DNA of 44,701 bases from Treponema bryantii (GCA_015061465.1 SUWN01000015.1:1-44701), one strand, 5' to 3'. Positions 22,475-32,832 are shown, numbered from the stretch's first letter. Numbers and translations: made by a program. Notes: a model not told the origin generated them from the sequence alone.

Positions 22475-25400
22475 ATGAAAAACAAATTGTTGTTAGTTTT
22501 GTTATTTTTTTGTTTTTTGGGATTTATTTCTTGTGATAAAAAAGAAATTCAACAAACTCAAACTGCAACACAAGAAGTAATTGAAATTGAAGAGCCTGCT
22601 GAAGTAGTAAAACAAAAAGGTATCTCAATTGGTTTGGAAAATGTTGTTGCAACTGGTCCACTAAAAGCATATTTTGATTTGGATTACCAACCACAAAATT
22701 TGGAAGAACAAGCAACAGATAAAAAAACAAAAAAAATTATTGAAGCAAATTCTAGCGATAAACCAACAACTTCTGTTCAACCGGGAATAAAAGATTTATC
22801 AGAATATAGCATAAAATATTCAGAAGAAAAAAAAGTATTAAAAGAAGCTGAAAAAAAAGAAAAAATTGATGAAAAATTAGAAAATGACAAATCAAAAGCC
22901 TTTATTGTAGAAGATTGGGGCCCAAAAAGAATTGAATCTGATAATTCTAACCCTAGTTTTTATGTAATTTTTTCAAAGCCTGTAAAAGCTTTATCGGAAC
23001 TTGGAAAAGAGGAAACTACATCCGACATAATGAAAATAGAACCACCTCTTGATGGTGTTTTCCGTTGGTATGGAACGGACCATCTTTCTTTTGAAGTAAA
23101 AAAATTTGATTTTGATGTAAATAAAACTTATACAATTTCTGTAAGCGAAAACGTAAAATCAATTTATGGAGAAACCTTAAAAGGTCAAAGAACTTTTACA
23201 ACAACAGAAGCGCCTCTAAGAATGATAAGAATGATGCCTGCATATATTCAAGGGCAAGAATGTGCTTATTCTTCTAGCACAGGTGCGCTTGAACCTCATG
23301 GAAATAGATTCTTTATCAGAACAAATAGAATGGCATCTGTAGATGAAATAAAAAAATTCCTTATTGTAAAAAAAACAGTTAAATGGGGTGAATTAGAAAA
23401 GAAAAAATACGGTAAAGAGAACGTTCGATTGCCAGAAAACAAAATCTTAAAATGTATTATTGAAGCAGATTATACAGATTCGTCTTTCCCATATTGGGCA
23501 GACAAACCAAAATCTGATGCAAATAAGCAAAAATCAAATTCATTCATAGTTACAATTGATGAAAAACTTGAACGAAATTCAAGAATCGATGTAATTTTTG
23601 CTAATGATAAAGAAGAATATTACACATTAAAACCTTTTAGAATTAATCCGATTTCAGATAAAACAAAATACACAGACGGAAATAAAAAGTCTCCGTTAAA
23701 ATTATATTTTTCTCAAAAAATAGATGCTTCAACAGTTTTGGATAATATTTCTGTTGATTTAGATTATGAACTTACACAAGAAAATCTTGAAATAAATGAA
23801 AAATCAATAACAATCTTTAATTTGCCTGTAGAAGAGGGCTCTGAATTTACAATAAGTGTTTCTGATGGATTAAAAGATATTTATGGTCAAAAACTTCTTG
23901 TAGACGGAAAAATAGAAGCAAAGGTTAAAGTTCCTCTTGGAATTGGATATGGAAAATATCTTGATTACGGAGTAAAAATGTTGGAATCGCAATATGCTTC
24001 AAAGTTATTGTATGAACACCAAAATTTGTTACCAGAATCATATTACGAAATTGGAAATATTGAAAATCCTTTGATAGACCCTTCTAGAGACGACTTTTCA
24101 GATTTTTTGCAAAACTATTCTTATGTAGAAACAGCAGATACAGAAAAAGACCAGAGAAAATTTGAAGAAATTGATTTAAAACCATATTTAACAAACGGAT
24201 TTGGTTTTATAGGATTCCAGTCAAAATCACGATATAACAGATTAAATTATTGGGGTAAGTTGGAAACTGATTATACAAGCAACAGATTAATTTTACAGGT
24301 TACAGACATTGGTGTTACAGCCCGAATTGGAATAAACAAAGCGGTTGTAATGGTAAGAAGTTTGTCTACAGGAAAACCAATAAATAATGCAGTTGTAAAG
24401 ATTCTTCACCAACCAAAATATACTTTTGCAGCCCCAGATGTTTTGGAAACTTATCATACAGATGAAAATGGTCTTGCTATAATTAATTTTTCAGAAGAAA
24501 CAATAAATAGAATTACAGAACAGAAAAAGTTCTCATATTTCTACGGAGACGGTGCCTTAATAAAAAACCTTGTTGTTTGCGTAGAAAACGGAGATGATAA
24601 AGCGATTTTCAAACCAGATTCACACAATCCTTGGCGTCACAATGTGGACACAATCGATATAACAAGAGTTAGAGATATTATTCAAAAAACATTTGCTTTT
24701 GTTGATAGAGGAATCTATAAACCGGGAGAAACTGTTACATTTAGAGGAATTGATAGAAATCAGATTTTGGGAAAATACGAGCCTGTTTCAGGTCCTTACA
24801 AAATTACTGTTGAAGCAAACTGGTGGAATGGTCCAACAATTGTAGAAGAAATAACTGGTGAATTATCAGAAAGCGGCGGATTTTATGGTTCATTCAAGGT
24901 TCCTGAAGATTGTTCAACAGGTCCTTATGTAATTAAATATGCAAGAATAAAAGATGGAAAAACTCAATCCTTCAAAAAAATTCATACTTTTACTGTAGCA
25001 GAATTTGAAAGATTGAAGTTTGAAGGTAAAGTTGAAATTCCAGATTTAAATTATTATGGCGGAGATTCAGTAAATTCACGTTTTTCTGCAAATTATCTAG
25101 CAGGCGGTTCTATTAGTGGTGGAGAATATCATTCAAAATGGTATCGCCAACGTACTGATTTTAGGCCAAAAACTCCAGACAGCCAAAATTATTCATTTGC
25201 ATCTAACACATATAGTTATTATAAAACATTCATTTCTGAAAATTACGGAACTCTTGATTCAAAAGGTTCGGGAGAAGACAACTGTAAAACATACGAAATA
25301 GAAGACGGAAATCCTTACATTTACAAAAATGAAGTTAGCATAACAGATGTTTCAAATCAAAAAATTTCTGCTGCAACAAATGTGATTGTTCATCCGGCAA

Positions 25401-28400
25401 GTTTCTACATCGGTTTACAAAGAGCAAGAAACATTGTTGGATATGCTAAAAAAGGTACAACTCTTGAAATTCCATATATTTTAGTTGATGTAAAAGGAAA
25501 TAAACTTTCTTCGCTAAACAAAGTTTCTTCTCTTGAATATAAACTCATTCGTGAAGATTGGGTGATGGTTCACGAACAAGCTGTTGATGGAGAAATCTAT
25601 TCACGATATGAACGACAGATAATTGAAGATAGTGCCGGAACTGTAAAAATTGAACCAAACGGAATTCTAAAACTTACACCTTCAGAAAGTGGTTGGTACA
25701 CATTAACTCTTACAGGAAAAGATAGTTCTAATAACGTTGCAAAATCAACGTTGGAATTTTATGTTACAGGCGGAAGAAACTTCTGGTATAACGAAAATGA
25801 TAGTTGCGGTATAAATCTTACTCCAGATAAAGCAGAATATCTTCCGGGTGAAACTGCACAAATTTTGTTAGAAAGTCCACTTGAAACAGGTGATTATTTA
25901 GTTACAGTTGAACGAGAAGGAATTTTTGTAGAAGAAGTTATTCATCTTGATTCACCAACAAATGTTCTTGATGTAAAAATCGATTCTAAATTTGTTCCTG
26001 TAGTTTATGTTTCTGTTTCGTCTTATTCAATGAGAAAAGGTCCGCCAACTCACGAATATGGTGAAGTTGATTTGGATAAACCAAAAGGATATTACGGTAT
26101 AACAAAATTATTTGTTAATCCAAATGTTCGTTCGTTTACAATTGATATTGATTTAGAAAAAGAAGCGTATAAACCGGGCGAAGAAGTTACAATCGATTTG
26201 GAAACAACAAAAAATGGAAATCCTCTTGCTGGCGTTGAATTAACAGTTATGGCAGTTGATAGAGGGATTTTGGATTTAATTGATTATCACGTTCCAAATC
26301 CAATAGAATTTTTCTACAACGCAGATAATTTCCCACTAGGAGTTTTTGGTGGTGATTCTCGCGCATTATTGATGGATCCAATTACTTATAGTGTTGAAAG
26401 TCTGAAAGGTGGTGATTCGGATGAAGAAAAAGAAGATGAACGCAAAGATTTTAGACCGACAGCAGTTTTTGAACCAGTTGTTATTACGGACGAAAATGGT
26501 CGTGCAAAAGTTACATTCACAATGCCAGATTCTCTTACAACTTACAGAATTACAGCGTTTGGTGTAAAAAATGATTTATTTGCATTAAAGGAATCAGAAG
26601 TTACAGTGCAAAATCTAATAAACGTTCAGCAAGTCCAACCTCGCAAATTACGTGAACGTGATATGGCAGAATGTGGTGTTTTGATTTCAAATCTTGATAA
26701 ATATGGTCACGACATCACTGTAGAACTTGAAGTGCGAACTCCAGAAGGAAACACTTTTGAAGATGAACGGGAAGGAAGAAAAACTGTTCCGGGAAAAGCG
26801 TTTGTAGAAGGCGCAAACAAACATACAATTTATGTAAATTCGGGCGATTCTTCTGTTGTTTATTTTAATGTTGGTGCAGAAAAGCAAGGAACTGTTGAAT
26901 TAATTTATAAAATCAATTCTGAAGTTCTAAACGAAAAGTTGATTTCTACAATCAAAATTGAAAAAACATACGTTTACGAAACAGTAACTTCTATGAATGC
27001 TCTTACAGAAAAAGAAAAATCTGCTATAGAATTGCTAGAAATTCCAACAAACATAGAAGATGGAAGAGGCGACATAACATTCACAATGGATGCAACTCGT
27101 TTGGGACTTCTTGGTGGCGCTGTAAATTATGTGTTTAAATATCCTTATGGTTGTATGGAACAACAATCGGCAAAAGTTCTGCCGTTAGTCGCTTTTGAAG
27201 AATACATAGACGTTTTTGAACTTAATTCTGAAGTAAGTGACATTAAAAAATGTGTTACTCATTTTACAAATGAATGGAGAAAAAGTCAGTTATACAATGG
27301 CGGATTCCCTTACTGGCCGGGCGGAGAAAAAAGCAATTATTATGTTTCTTTAAGAATTGCGCACATTTATGCTTTGGCTATCAAAAATGGATATACTCCT
27401 GAAGAAATTGGAATTAATATCGAAAGTCTAAAGCGTTATTTGAATGATGAAATTTTTGATAAAGGATATTATTGTTATGTTTCATCGCTTTTAGGAAACA
27501 ATACTAGCAAGTTACAAAAAACAAGAGAAGAACTTTATAAAGATAAAGAAAATTTAAGTTTTGAAGATTTAGCATATCTTGGTTTATCATATTCTTTGGA
27601 TGGCGATACTAAAGCAAAAGAAATTAGAGACTATTTGAGTTCTTATTTAGTTCCTTCAGAAAGAAGTGTAACAATTTTGAGTAGACAAAATAGTGTTTAT
27701 AGCTGGCATTCTTCAACCACAAAAGAATTAGCTTTGATATTGCAACTTTTTGTTTGTAATAACCCAGATGATATGATGATAGAAAAACTTTTGTACACAT
27801 TAATGCAATCTCAATCACATGGTTATTGGCAAAATACAGTAACAACAGCAACAGTTTTGGAAGCAATCAGTACTTATATCCAAAAATTAAATTTGGAAAA
27901 CACAAATTATGATGGAATAATTAATTTTGCCAAGAAAGAAGTATTTAATGAACACTTTGAAGGTTTAACAGTAAAACCAAAAACGTTAAAACTTCCTTTT
28001 GAAGGTGAAGTTATTTCTTCTGTTAATAAAGACAAACAAATAAAGATTGAATTCAAGAAAAACGGAACAGGTCGTCTTTTCTATACAACAGAAATGAGAT
28101 ACGCCTTGAAAGATGAAAATCTTGCTACAAGAAATGCGGGGCTTGGTGTTGAATACACAATAACCGATGTAGAAACAGGAGAAATAATCAACAAACCTGA
28201 TAATCCTACTAGCAAAATTGTACTTGAAAATGGCAAAACCTATAAAGTAAAAGTTCATGTACAATCTTATGCCGACAGAGATTATGTTGCTATGCGTTGT
28301 CCAATTCCATCTGGTGCAGAAGTGCTTGATTCAACTTTTGTAACAACTGGTTCTGATGCAGAAAGTTCACCTAAATATAGATGGTATTATCTTAGTCACA

Positions 28401-28585
28401 AGGATATAAGAGACAATGAAGTTCAATTCTTCTGGAATCGCTTTTACGACGGAATTAGAGAAGTTGAATTTACATTCAGAGCGGTTAGACGTGGAATTTA
28501 TCCATTGCCACCAGTTCAAGCAGAATGTATGTATGAACCAGAAATCTTTGGTCGAAGTGACGGATATTTATGCGTGATTCAATAA
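22475..28585 (+). CDS. Bacterial alpha-2-macroglobulin lipoprotein (YfhM type)
   Basis: 2036 residues. A lipoprotein signal peptide (LLLVLLFFCFLGFISC) with lipid-carrying Cys about residue 20 is followed by a charged linker. Then come repeated beta-sandwich MG domains, Ig-like CARDB-type segments such as IYKPGETVTFRGIDRN, the A2M domain around 1310-1420 (RPTAVFEPVVITDENGRAKVTFTMPDSLTTYRITAFGV), and an intact thioester motif C1560-M-E-Q1563 in YPYGCMEQQSAKVLP, followed by the alpha/alpha toroid and receptor-like domain. Such proteins trap proteases covalently in the periplasm. The stop overlaps the start of pbpC by 16 bases, the classical pairing of trap and cell wall repair. Confidence 0.9.
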   Translation: MKNKLLLVLLFFCFLGFISCDKKEIQQTQTATQEVIEIEEPAEVVKQKGISIGLENVVATGPLKAYFDLDYQPQNLEEQATDKKTKKIIEANSSDKPTTSVQPGIKDLSEYSIKYSEEKKVLKEAEKKEKIDEKLENDKSKAFIVEDWGPKRIESDNSNPSFYVIFSKPVKALSELGKEETTSDIMKIEPPLDGVFRWYGTDHLSFEVKKFDFDVNKTYTISVSENVKSIYGETLKGQRTFTTTEAPLRMIRMMPAYIQGQECAYSSSTGALEPHGNRFFIRTNRMASVDEIKKFLIVKKTVKWGELEKKKYGKENVRLPENKILKCIIEADYTDSSFPYWADKPKSDANKQKSNSFIVTIDEKLERNSRIDVIFANDKEEYYTLKPFRINPISDKTKYTDGNKKSPLKLYFSQKIDASTVLDNISVDLDYELTQENLEINEKSITIFNLPVEEGSEFTISVSDGLKDIYGQKLLVDGKIEAKVKVPLGIGYGKYLDYGVKMLESQYASKLLYEHQNLLPESYYEIGNIENPLIDPSRDDFSDFLQNYSYVETADTEKDQRKFEEIDLKPYLTNGFGFIGFQSKSRYNRLNYWGKLETDYTSNRLILQVTDIGVTARIGINKAVVMVRSLSTGKPINNAVVKILHQPKYTFAAPDVLETYHTDENGLAIINFSEETINRITEQKKFSYFYGDGALIKNLVVCVENGDDKAIFKPDSHNPWRHNVDTIDITRVRDIIQKTFAFVDRGIYKPGETVTFRGIDRNQILGKYEPVSGPYKITVEANWWNGPTIVEEITGELSESGGFYGSFKVPEDCSTGPYVIKYARIKDGKTQSFKKIHTFTVAEFERLKFEGKVEIPDLNYYGGDSVNSRFSANYLAGGSISGGEYHSKWYRQRTDFRPKTPDSQNYSFASNTYSYYKTFISENYGTLDSKGSGEDNCKTYEIEDGNPYIYKNEVSITDVSNQKISAATNVIVHPASFYIGLQRARNIVGYAKKGTTLEIPYILVDVKGNKLSSLNKVSSLEYKLIREDWVMVHEQAVDGEIYSRYERQIIEDSAGTVKIEPNGILKLTPSESGWYTLTLTGKDSSNNVAKSTLEFYVTGGRNFWYNENDSCGINLTPDKAEYLPGETAQILLESPLETGDYLVTVEREGIFVEEVIHLDSPTNVLDVKIDSKFVPVVYVSVSSYSMRKGPPTHEYGEVDLDKPKGYYGITKLFVNPNVRSFTIDIDLEKEAYKPGEEVTIDLETTKNGNPLAGVELTVMAVDRGILDLIDYHVPNPIEFFYNADNFPLGVFGGDSRALLMDPITYSVESLKGGDSDEEKEDERKDFRPTAVFEPVVITDENGRAKVTFTMPDSLTTYRITAFGVKNDLFALKESEVTVQNLINVQQVQPRKLRERDMAECGVLISNLDKYGHDITVELEVRTPEGNTFEDEREGRKTVPGKAFVEGANKHTIYVNSGDSSVVYFNVGAEKQGTVELIYKINSEVLNEKLISTIKIEKTYVYETVTSMNALTEKEKSAIELLEIPTNIEDGRGDITFTMDATRLGLLGGAVNYVFKYPYGCMEQQSAKVLPLVAFEEYIDVFELNSEVSDIKKCVTHFTNEWRKSQLYNGGFPYWPGGEKSNYYVSLRIAHIYALAIKNGYTPEEIGINIESLKRYLNDEIFDKGYYCYVSSLLGNNTSKLQKTREELYKDKENLSFEDLAYLGLSYSLDGDTKAKEIRDYLSSYLVPSERSVTILSRQNSVYSWHSSTTKELALILQLFVCNNPDDMMIEKLLYTLMQSQSHGYWQNTVTTATVLEAISTYIQKLNLENTNYDGIINFAKKEVFNEHFEGLTVKPKTLKLPFEGEVISSVNKDKQIKIEFKKNGTGRLFYTTEMRYALKDENLATRNAGLGVEYTITDVETGEIINKPDNPTSKIVLENGKTYKVKVHVQSYADRDYVAMRCPIPSGAEVLDSTFVTTGSDAESSPKYRWYYLSHKDIRDNEVQFFWNRFYDGIREVEFTFRAVRRGIYPLPPVQAECMYEPEIFGRSDGYLCVIQ

Positions 28586-30711
28586 AACGCATCTTAAAAA
28601 TAATGTGCATTTTTGTAGGAATAATTTTCCTAGTGCACATTATTTTTAGAGTTCTTCCTTTTCCAGAATTAAAAGAATTTGTAAACAAAGAATACAGTAC
28701 CGCTTATTACGATTGCGATGGAGTATTACTTCAAGTTACACCTTTAAAAGAAGGATTACGCAGAGAATATACTCCGTTAAAAGAAATTCCTCGTTCTGTT
28801 AAAAAGGCATTTATTAAGTCAGAAGATAAAAGATTTTATTTTCATTGCGGAATTGATTTTATTTCTTTAACAGGCGCGTTTTTTCAAAATATAAAAGCGG
28901 GAAAAACAGTTCGGGGCGCATCAACTATTACAATGCAAATTGTAAAAATGATGAATCCAGATGCACCCAGAACAAAAAGGCAAAAATTCAAAGAAATTAT
29001 AGACGCTCTAAAAATAGAAGCGCGACTTTCAAAAAAACAGATTTTAGAATTGTATTTGAATGCAGTTCCGTTTGGAAAAAATACAGAAGGCGTTACTTCG
29101 GCAGCAAGAATAATTTACGGTTTAGAATTGAATGATTTGAATCAAGAACAAATTGAAACTCTGGCAAAAATTCCAAGACGACCAAGTTCATACAATCCTC
29201 TTTTGACAAAAAAATCTGAACCTTTTATTTATCCGTTTGAATTTCCTCACTATATCAGATATTTGGAAAGACAATCTAAAGCAGAGAAAAAAAAGGTTTA
29301 TAAAAAAACGCTCAGTGTAAGCAAAGATTTGCAAACTTATGCAGAAGGTCTTTTAAGAACATCTTTAGAGCAAACAAAACAAAACAGAATTTCTAATGGA
29401 GCGGTTTTAGTTATAGAAAACAAAACAGGAAATGTTCTCGCTTGGATAGGAAATGGCTTTTGGGATGATGAAAAAACGGGACAGATTGACGGCGTTTTAG
29501 TAAAAAATCAACCGGGAAGTTCCATGAAACCTTTTTTGTACGCGCTGGCATTAGAAACTACGGATGAAAAAGGAAATCCTCTTTATTTACCAAATACAAT
29601 TTTGGCCGATGTTCCCAAAGAATACGGAAGCGAAAAGCTTTACGTTCCTTCCAATTTTAACAACAAATTTAACGGACCAATCAGATTTAGAGTTGCTTTA
29701 GCTTCTAGTTTAAATGTTGTTGCAGTCGATATTTTGAATAATATTGGCGTTGATAATTATTTAAAAAAATTATACGAATTAGGTTTTGATTCATTAAGAA
29801 ATGGAGGAAAAGAAGCCGATTTAGGTTTAGCTTTGGGTGCTGGTGAAGTTACGCTAAAGGAACTTGTATATGCATTCAGCGTTTTTGCACGTGATGGAAA
29901 AGATTACGACGAAAATCAAATTTATTCAAAAAACACAGCACGAATAATCAATTCAATTTTGTCGGATAAAAGTTCACGTTCTTTAGGTTTTGGTTATACA
30001 CAAACTTACGAAACTGATTATCCTTCAATTTTTAAAACAGGAACTTCAAATCAGTATCAAAACATTACAGCGCTAGGTGCAACCAAAGATTATACCGTTG
30101 GAGTTTGGATGGGAAATTTTGAAGGAAGTACAGTTGTTGGCAAAACCGGAAGTTCTTTACCCGCTTATATTGCAAAAAATATTCTTGATTATCTTCATAA
30201 AAATAATGATTCAAATTTAGAATTTGAAGAACCACACGATTGGTCAAAAAAGAAAATCTGTTCATTATCAGGAATGTTGGCAGGCGAAAATTGTCCTCAT
30301 TCTGTTTATGAATATATACGAAAAGAAGATGATTCGATTCAAACGTGTGATTGGCACAAAAAATCTTCAACAACAAACAAAATCGATATTGTATATCCAG
30401 CAGAATATCAAAAATGGATGCGACAAAACCAAATTGGGGGCAAAATAGACAATTTTTCTTCGGATTTAGAAATTATTTCGCCAAAAAATGGAACTTTATT
30501 TTACTTCAGTTATGCTAACCAAAAAAGACAAGCCATCACTGTAGAAGCAATCGGCGGTTATGAAAATGAAGCTTACATTGAATACGACGGAAAAATTTTT
30601 GCCACAAGCGAACGACCATTTTTATTTTTCTTGCCAGTAGAAAAAGGAATTCATTCTTGCAAAGTTGTTTGTGGTGCGCAAGAAAAATATATTGAATTTG
30701 AAGTGCGATAG
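28570..30711 (+). CDS. pbpC: Penicillin-binding protein 1C
   Basis: 713 residues. One N-terminal transmembrane segment (IMCIFVGIIFLVHIIFRVL), a glycosyltransferase domain with the catalytic Glu85 in SEDKRFYFHCGIDF, RGASTITMQIVKMM and ARLSKKQILELYLNAVPFG. The transpeptidase domain has S317-S-M-K320 (PGSSMKP), SSLN and FKTGTS. A C-terminal PBP1C domain (residues ~620-713) ends the protein. It polymerises and crosslinks peptidoglycan. The start overlaps the macroglobulin gene by 16 bases and is probably translationally coupled. A very strong hairpin lies within its first 26 codons. An alternative ATG is at codon 12. Confidence 0.9.
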   Translation: MRDSIKRILKIMCIFVGIIFLVHIIFRVLPFPELKEFVNKEYSTAYYDCDGVLLQVTPLKEGLRREYTPLKEIPRSVKKAFIKSEDKRFYFHCGIDFISLTGAFFQNIKAGKTVRGASTITMQIVKMMNPDAPRTKRQKFKEIIDALKIEARLSKKQILELYLNAVPFGKNTEGVTSAARIIYGLELNDLNQEQIETLAKIPRRPSSYNPLLTKKSEPFIYPFEFPHYIRYLERQSKAEKKKVYKKTLSVSKDLQTYAEGLLRTSLEQTKQNRISNGAVLVIENKTGNVLAWIGNGFWDDEKTGQIDGVLVKNQPGSSMKPFLYALALETTDEKGNPLYLPNTILADVPKEYGSEKLYVPSNFNNKFNGPIRFRVALASSLNVVAVDILNNIGVDNYLKKLYELGFDSLRNGGKEADLGLALGAGEVTLKELVYAFSVFARDGKDYDENQIYSKNTARIINSILSDKSSRSLGFGYTQTYETDYPSIFKTGTSNQYQNITALGATKDYTVGVWMGNFEGSTVVGKTGSSLPAYIAKNILDYLHKNNDSNLEFEEPHDWSKKKICSLSGMLAGENCPHSVYEYIRKEDDSIQTCDWHKKSSTTNKIDIVYPAEYQKWMRQNQIGGKIDNFSSDLEIISPKNGTLFYFSYANQKRQAITVEAIGGYENEAYIEYDGKIFATSERPFLFFLPVEKGIHSCKVVCGAQEKYIEFEVR
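28596..28647 (+). promoter_or_regulatory. Strong hairpin inside the start of pbpC
   Basis: A perfect 14-bp stem, AAAAATAATGTGCA (28596-28609) with its complement (28634-28647), continues after a small bulge into a 6-bp stem TAGGAA/TTCCTA (28616-28621/28627-28632) with a five-base loop. It lies within the coding sequence for the membrane anchor. Confidence 0.7.
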
Positions 30712-30722
30712 GAATTACAACG

Positions 30723-30751
30723 TTGATTTATTCACTATTATTTTCTATAAT
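30723..30751 (+). promoter_or_regulatory. Promoter of pheT
   Basis: TTGATT (30723-30728), 17-base spacer, TATAAT (30746-30751). The transcript would have a short leader with the ribosome binding site AAGGAC before the ATG at 30781. Confidence 0.65.
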
Positions 30752-30780
30752 ATATAATCATTTTTAAAAGGACAAATAAA

Positions 30781-32505
30781 ATGCCAAAAATCGAATGTAA
30801 TGAAAAATTATTCTTCCAATCTTTAGGAAAAAAATATGATTATGATGCCCTTGAAGAAATTTTACCTTGGGCAAAAGCTGAATTAGACGAAAAACCTGAT
30901 ATGTCATTACCAGAAGATGAACGTGTTGTAAAAATTGAATTGAACGATACAAACCGTCCAGACTTGTGGTCTACAAATGGTGTTGCAAGACAACTTCGTA
31001 TTCACCAAGGCGGAAAAACTGCTGATTACGAAAAATTCCTTTCTACAAAAGACAAAATCCTTGATTGTGAAAATCGCATTGTTATTGTTGATGAAAGTGT
31101 AAAAGAAGTTCGTCCTTATATGGTTGCTTTCATGATTGCTGGAAAACCAATTGACGATGCAATGCTCAAAGATATTATTCAAACACAAGAAAAATTGGCT
31201 TGGAACTTTGGTCGTAAACGTAAATCTCTTTCTATGGGCGTTTACAGAATTGACCAGATTAAATTTCCTGTAAAATATCACGGAGTTGATCCAGATAAAA
31301 CAAGTTTTGTTCCACTTCAATGTGAAGAACCAATGACTTGTCGCCAAATTTTGACAGACCATCCTAAAGGAAAAGATTTTGGTTGGATTTTAAAAGACGC
31401 ACCAAAATTCCCACTTTTGGAAGATGCAACTGGTGAAATTATGTCTATGGCTCCAATCATCAACAGTGCTACACTTGGAGCGGTTCAAGTTGGTGATAAA
31501 GATTTAATGGTAGAACTTACAGGTGATACAATCGAAAATTTGATGCTTGCTGCAAATATTGTTGCTTGTGATTTTGCAGATGCAGGTTACGAAATCAAAC
31601 CAATCGTTTGTAAACATCCTTATGATACAGGTTTTGGAAAAGACATCGTTGTTCCTTTCTACTTCCAACCTTCTACAAAAGCAAAATTGAGTAGCATCAA
31701 CAAACTTTTGGGTTCAAATTTTGACGAAAAAACTGTAATCGACGCTCTTGAACGCATGGGAAGCAAAGTTGAAGCTACAAAAGAAGGTGACGACGTTGTA
31801 TTCACACTTTATCCAGCTCCTTACAGAAACGACTTTTTACACGAAGTAGATATTATTGAAGACGTAATGATTGGTATGGATTTGTCTGCATTCGAACCAG
31901 AAAGTCCAAACGATTTTACAATTGGTAGATTGTTACCAGTTACAATTTTTGGTCGTAAAGCAAAAACAATCATGGTTGGACTTGGTTATCAAGAAATGAT
32001 TTTTAACTACGTTGGAAGCAAAAAAGATTATGTTGAAAAAATGAACTTTGATGAATCAAAAGTAATCGAAATTGCAAATCCAATGAGCGAAAATTATCAG
32101 TTCATTCGTCCACAAGTTATGTCATCTTTATTGCGCGCAGAAAGCGGAAGCGCAAATGCAATGTATCCACACAAAATTTTTGAAATCGGAAAAGTTGCAT
32201 ATCTTGATGAAACAGAAAACACAGGAACAACAACAAAAACTCACCTTGGTTTCTTAACAGCTGCAAGCAACGCAAACTTTAACGAAGCTGCAAGTGAAGT
32301 TTCTTCTTTGCTCTACTTCCTTGACCATAACTACGAAGTAAAAGAAAGCAACGATTCAAGATTTATTCCAGGCCGCCAAGCTGCAATTTTGGTAAAAGGA
32401 AAAGAAGTTGGCGTTTTTGGTGAACTTCATCCTCAAATCTTGGAAAACTGGAATATTTCAACTCCATGTGTTGCCGGCGAAATTGATTTAGAAGAATTGA
32501 TGTAA
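30781..32505 (+). CDS. pheT: Phenylalanine-tRNA ligase beta subunit, archaeal-type
   Basis: 574 residues, against about 790-800 for the usual bacterial PheT. It lacks the N-terminal OB-fold EMAP and C-terminal anticodon domains and matches the short archaeal/eukaryal form: the N-terminus MPKIECNEKLFFQSLGKKYDYDALEEILPWAKAELDE, B3/B4 editing region (MTCRQILTDHPKGKDFGWIL), the B5 domain and the C-terminal catalytic-like fold (YQEMIFNYVGSKKDYVEKMNF...IANPMSENYQFIRPQVMSSLL...FEIGKVAYLD). Spirochaetes are known to carry such an archaeal-type PheRS. pheS is not adjacent. AAGGAC precedes the ATG. Confidence 0.9.
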   Translation: MPKIECNEKLFFQSLGKKYDYDALEEILPWAKAELDEKPDMSLPEDERVVKIELNDTNRPDLWSTNGVARQLRIHQGGKTADYEKFLSTKDKILDCENRIVIVDESVKEVRPYMVAFMIAGKPIDDAMLKDIIQTQEKLAWNFGRKRKSLSMGVYRIDQIKFPVKYHGVDPDKTSFVPLQCEEPMTCRQILTDHPKGKDFGWILKDAPKFPLLEDATGEIMSMAPIINSATLGAVQVGDKDLMVELTGDTIENLMLAANIVACDFADAGYEIKPIVCKHPYDTGFGKDIVVPFYFQPSTKAKLSSINKLLGSNFDEKTVIDALERMGSKVEATKEGDDVVFTLYPAPYRNDFLHEVDIIEDVMIGMDLSAFEPESPNDFTIGRLLPVTIFGRKAKTIMVGLGYQEMIFNYVGSKKDYVEKMNFDESKVIEIANPMSENYQFIRPQVMSSLLRAESGSANAMYPHKIFEIGKVAYLDETENTGTTTKTHLGFLTAASNANFNEAASEVSSLLYFLDHNYEVKESNDSRFIPGRQAAILVKGKEVGVFGELHPQILENWNISTPCVAGEIDLEELM

Positions 32506-32514
32506 ATTTACTAA

Positions 32515-32608
32515 ACGTGAACCAGTTTTGTTTGTACAAAACTGGAAGCGCAAGAGGACGGTTGTTCGGTTTAGAATGGATTCTTCTTGCGCTACAAAAC
32601 TTGTACGT
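32515..32608. repeat. 94-bp double-hairpin repeat, copy a
   Basis: Contains CCAGTTTTGT/ACAAAACTGG (32522-32531/32536-32545, four-base loop) and AGCGCAAGA/TCTTGCGCT (32547-32555/32585-32593), with ACGT at both ends. The sequence ACAAAACT occurs again at 32594-32601, so the first arm has two possible partners. Starts ten bases after the pheT stop. Six of 94 positions differ from copy b, none in the stems. Confidence 0.75.
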
Positions 32609-32666
32609 ACATATGTAATACTGTTTGGTTACGTACATGAATTTTATTTGCGCCAAGGCTCAATAG

Positions 32667-32760
32667 ACGTGAACCAGTTTTGTTTATACAAAACTGGAAG
32701 CGCAAGAGGATAGTTGTTCGGTATAGGATGGATTTTTCTTGCGCTACAAAACTTGTACGT
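32667..32760. repeat. 94-bp double-hairpin repeat, copy b
   Basis: Same length and both hairpins as copy a, separated from it by 58 bases. Differences lie in the two loops (for example TTGT to TTAT). Not coding: no frame is conserved through both. Confidence 0.75.
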
Positions 32761-32801
32761 GGGTTGGTGAAGGGTCTTTTGCTTACCGAATAATATTTAA
32801 G

Positions 32802-32832
32802 AAGCGTGGGAGTTTTTCCTGCGCTTTTTTTT
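32802..32832 (+). terminator. Rho-independent terminator before the secreted-protein island
   Basis: AAGCG (32802-32806) pairs with CGCTT (32822-32826), with an inner GG/CC pair, followed by eight T. It isolates pheT and the hairpin repeats from the next promoter. Confidence 0.6.

Noticed and set aside
32528..32713. Short open reading frame in the hairpin repeats
   Set aside because: It crosses from one repeat unit towards the next without a ribosome binding site and is not preserved in frame between units.
32515..32760. Possible integron attC sites, since a chromosomal integron is known in Treponema denticola
   Set aside because: The expected GTTRRRY and RYYYAAC core sites are not at the ends of the 94-bp units, and the two units lie side by side rather than between cassettes.
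32515..32760. CRISPR array
   Set aside because: Only two long repeats that are self-complementary over most of their length, one spacer, and no cas genes.
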